From Mesorhizobium sp. (GTDB lineage: Bacteria; Pseudomonadota; Alphaproteobacteria; Rhizobiales; Rhizobiaceae): 64,000 nt of DNA. Below are positions 62,124 through 64,000 of the stretch, in pieces. Position numbers and translations under genes: made by a program. The notes below the pieces were generated by a model. It was not told the origin of the DNA. It did no database searches and saw nothing but the letters and a program-made list of their open reading frames with translations. The DNA lies in assembly GCF_024710845.1 (NCBI RefSeq), contig NZ_JANJTZ010000068.1, positions 1-64,000 of the forward strand, read 5' to 3'. The stretch's first letter is position 1. Each line of letters starts with the position of its first letter.

Positions 62124-63086
62124 GTGGGAGGCTCTCCGATCCTGAGGCTCATCGCCCAGCGTGTGGCGATGGGCATCCTCCTCCTCTTCGCGGTGTCGGC
62201 GCTCATCTTCGCCGGCACCCAGATTCTTCCGGGCGACGTCGCCGCCTCGATCCTCGGACAGTCGGCGACGCCCACGGCGCTCGCCAATCTGCGCCAGGAG
62301 CTCGGCCTCAACGACCCAGCCTATGTTCGCTATTTCCGATGGCTGGGCGGTATCCTGACAGGTGATCTGGGAACAGCCCTGACTACGCGGCAGGACATCG
62401 CGACCACCTTGGGTCCGAGGTTGTGGAACACGCTGTTCCTCGCCTTCTGGACCGCGGTCGTCGCCATTCCGCTGGCGATCCTGCTCGGTCTGCTTGCCGT
62501 ACGCTATCGCAACGGGCCGATCGACAAGGCCATCTCCGGCTTCGCGCTGGCCTCGACCTCCCTGCCCGAGTTCTTCATCGGCTACCTGCTGATCTTCTTC
62601 TTCGCCGTGAAACTGCAATGGTTCCCGTCGATCTCCACCGTCTATGACGGCATGCCCTTCCTGGAGAAGCTGCAGGCGATCGTGCTGCCGGGCACCGCGC
62701 TTCTGCTCGTTGTCCTTGCGCACATGATGCGCATGACCCGCGCGGCGATCCTCAACGTCATGCAGTCGGCCTATGTCGAGACGGCCGAGCTGAAGGGCCT
62801 GTCGCAGCTCAACATCATCCGCAAGCACGCCTTCCCCAACGCGATCGCGCCCATCGTCAACGTGGTGATGCTAAACCTCGCTTTCCTCGTCGTCGGCGTC
62901 GTGGTGGTCGAGGTCATCTTCGTCTATCCGGGCATGGGCCAGTATCTGGTCGACCACGTGGCCAAGCGCGACGTGCCGGTGGTCCAGGCCGTCGGCCTCA
63001 TCTTCGCCGCCGTCTACATCTCGCTCAACATCGTCGCGGACATTGCCTCGATCCTGGCCAATCCGCGCCTGCGGCATCCGAGGTAG
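62124..63086 (+). CDS. Dpp/Opp-type ABC permease (DppB-like)
   Basis: This 320-residue permease has the DppB pattern: an N-terminal helix (VAMGILLLFAVSALIFAGTQILPGDVA), a long periplasmic loop, and the EAA coupling loop YVETAELKGLSQLNIIRKHAFPNAIAPI. The best start is GTG 62124 (AGGG a few bases upstream), 14 bases after the SBP stop. It pairs with the next gene's product. Confidence 0.93.
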   Translation: MGGSPILRLIAQRVAMGILLLFAVSALIFAGTQILPGDVAASILGQSATPTALANLRQELGLNDPAYVRYFRWLGGILTGDLGTALTTRQDIATTLGPRLWNTLFLAFWTAVVAIPLAILLGLLAVRYRNGPIDKAISGFALASTSLPEFFIGYLLIFFFAVKLQWFPSISTVYDGMPFLEKLQAIVLPGTALLLVVLAHMMRMTRAAILNVMQSAYVETAELKGLSQLNIIRKHAFPNAIAPIVNVVMLNLAFLVVGVVVVEVIFVYPGMGQYLVDHVAKRDVPVVQAVGLIFAAVYISLNIVADIASILANPRLRHPR

Positions 63087-63091
63087 CGGCC

Positions 63092-63910
63092 ATGCTGAAA
63101 CGCATTCCCGTCAGCTCGCTCATCGGCCTCGTCTTCACGGCGCTGTTCCTGATCGTCGCCGTTTTCGCGCCGTTCATCGCACCGTATCCGACCGGACAGA
63201 TCGTCGGCGGCGTCTGGGAGCCGATGTCCGCGCAATATTGGCTGGGCACCGACAATCTCGGCCGCGATCTCCTGTCGCGCATGATCTACGGCGCCCAGAT
63301 CACGATCTTCATCTCGGTCGCAGCAACCGCGCTTTCCTTCACCATGGGCTCGGTGCTCGGCTTCGCCGCCGCCGTCATCGGCGGCTGGTTCGAGATAGTG
63401 ATGTCGCGGCTGGTCGACCTGCTGATGGCGATCCCGACGCTGATCTTCGGCCTGGTCATCCTCTCCGTCCTGCCGACGACCATTCCTGTCCTCATCATGG
63501 TGATGGGCATCCTCGATTCCACCCGCGTCTACCGCCTGTCGCGCGCCGTCGCAGCCGACATCAACGTCATGGATTTCGTCGAGGCGGCCAAGCTGCGCGG
63601 CGAAGGCACCGGCTGGATCATCTTCCGCGAGATCCTGCCCAACGCGCTCTCGCCGCTGGTTTCCGAACTCGGCCTGCGCTTCATCTATGCCGTCCTCTTC
63701 CTCTCCGCGCTGTCGTTCCTGGGCCTTGGGGTCCAGCCGCCCGAGGCCGACTGGGGCGGCATGGTCAAGGAGAACAAGGAAGGCATCGTCTTCGGCATCC
63801 CGGCGGCGCTGATCCCGGCGGCGGCGATCGCCGCGCTCGCTATTTCGGTGAACCTCGTCGCCGACTGGATCCTGAACCGCACGACGAGCCTCAAGGGAGG
63901 GCGCGGCTGA
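63092..63910 (+). CDS. Dpp/Opp-type ABC permease (DppC-like)
   Basis: This 272-residue permease has the DppC features: WLGTDNLGRDLLSRMIYGAQIT near residue 50 and the EAA loop DFVEAAKLRGEGTGWIIFREILPNALSPL. It begins six bases after the DppB-like stop, and its own stop overlaps the ATPase ATG by one base (TGATG). Confidence 0.94.
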   Translation: MLKRIPVSSLIGLVFTALFLIVAVFAPFIAPYPTGQIVGGVWEPMSAQYWLGTDNLGRDLLSRMIYGAQITIFISVAATALSFTMGSVLGFAAAVIGGWFEIVMSRLVDLLMAIPTLIFGLVILSVLPTTIPVLIMVMGILDSTRVYRLSRAVAADINVMDFVEAAKLRGEGTGWIIFREILPNALSPLVSELGLRFIYAVLFLSALSFLGLGVQPPEADWGGMVKENKEGIVFGIPAALIPAAAIAALAISVNLVADWILNRTTSLKGGRG

Positions 63911-64000
63911 TGTCTGGCACCGCTCACCACGTCGACACCCCTCCCCGCCCGAAGCCGGAAGACCTGCTGCTCGAAATCCGCAACCTCAAGATCGAGGCGC
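63910..64000 (+). CDS. Dpp-type ABC ATPase, N-terminus only
   Basis: The first 30 codons read MSGTAHHVDTPPRPKPEDLL and then LEIRNLKIEA, the usual first beta strand of DppD/OppD ATPases, before the window ends. The ATG overlaps the permease stop. Identification relies on operon position and this strand; no Walker motif is visible yet. Confidence 0.8.
   Translation, partial: MSGTAHHVDTPPRPKPEDLLLEIRNLKIEA

Noticed and set aside
60404-62311. 635-codon minus-strand frame opposite the peptide-binding protein gene
   Set aside because: It is antisense to a clear Tat-exported SBP with family motifs; no ribosome site or domain is visible.

Overview
The window reads as GC-rich chromosomal DNA of an alphaproteobacterium of the order Hyphomicrobiales (Rhizobiales), most like Mesorhizobium and relatives. 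This rests on the split pntAA-pntAB-pntB transhydrogenase next to a bacterial aa3-oxidase subunit IV gene, a fused indolepyruvate ferredoxin oxidoreductase, a FeeM-type N-acyl amino acid synthase, a CtrA-type box, and GTG-rich intergenic palindromes typical of rhizobia. No rRNA, tRNA, CRISPR array or complete insertion sequence was seen. No gene-free stretch exceeds 300 bases. Both window edges cut genes (pntB at the left, a dppD-type ATPase at the right).

Layout. 1-3.2 kb: transhydrogenase, oxidase subunit IV and a Ca2+/Na+ antiporter. 3.3-11.7 kb: one minus-strand operon of a complete Liv-type ABC importer (livF, livK-type SBP, livM, livH, livG) with an acyl-CoA ligase, a 49-residue DUF3096 membrane protein and an upstream Crp/Fnr regulator, probably for uptake and CoA activation of a carboxylic acid. 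11.7-20 kb: FeeM-like synthase, GGDEF-EAL protein, 2-oxoacid ferredoxin oxidoreductase, a lipoprotein and a CGNR regulator divergent from an orphan LivH-like permease. 21-26 kb: a TRAP transporter (dctQM) facing two tandem paralogous dctP genes. 26-38 kb: mixed metabolism and regulation (class I amidotransferase, 2-hydroxyacid dehydrogenase, LacI, DMT exporter, MarR, CobW GTPase, WD40 protein, aminotransferase plus glutamine-synthetase-like ligase, sulfide:quinone oxidoreductase).

38.4-41.0 kb is a glycerate kinase / hydroxypyruvate isomerase / UPF0303 operon. 41.0-42.8 kb is a small accessory island of visibly lower GC: a P-loop protein and a GIY-YIG nuclease coupled by an ATGA overlap, a frameshifted integrase remnant, and an orphan HigA antitoxin whose HigB toxin survives only as about nine codons. 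This is the best candidate for something undescribed.

42.9-56.9 kb is a purine-degradation region: guanine deaminase, cytochrome-linked urate hydroxylase PuuD, a LysR regulator, uraH-xdhA-xdhB-xdhC (interrupted by a YafQ/DinJ toxin-antitoxin pair with its own promoter and operator), a PuuE allantoinase fused to OHCU decarboxylase, ureidoglycine aminohydrolase, ureidoglycolate lyase and a cytidine-deaminase-fold protein. Together they cover guanine and xanthine to glyoxylate except for allantoate amidohydrolase, which is not in the window. The glyoxylate released could feed the neighbouring glycerate genes. 57-64 kb holds a PHB-depolymerase-family esterase, a CocE-type hydrolase and the start of a Dpp-type peptide ABC importer.

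Several perfect dyads that could be operators were read by eye: a 30-bp dyad between the CGNR gene and the permease, a CtrA box before the FeeM gene, a palindrome before dctP1, and an 11-mer shared by the two divergent purine-gene intergenic regions.
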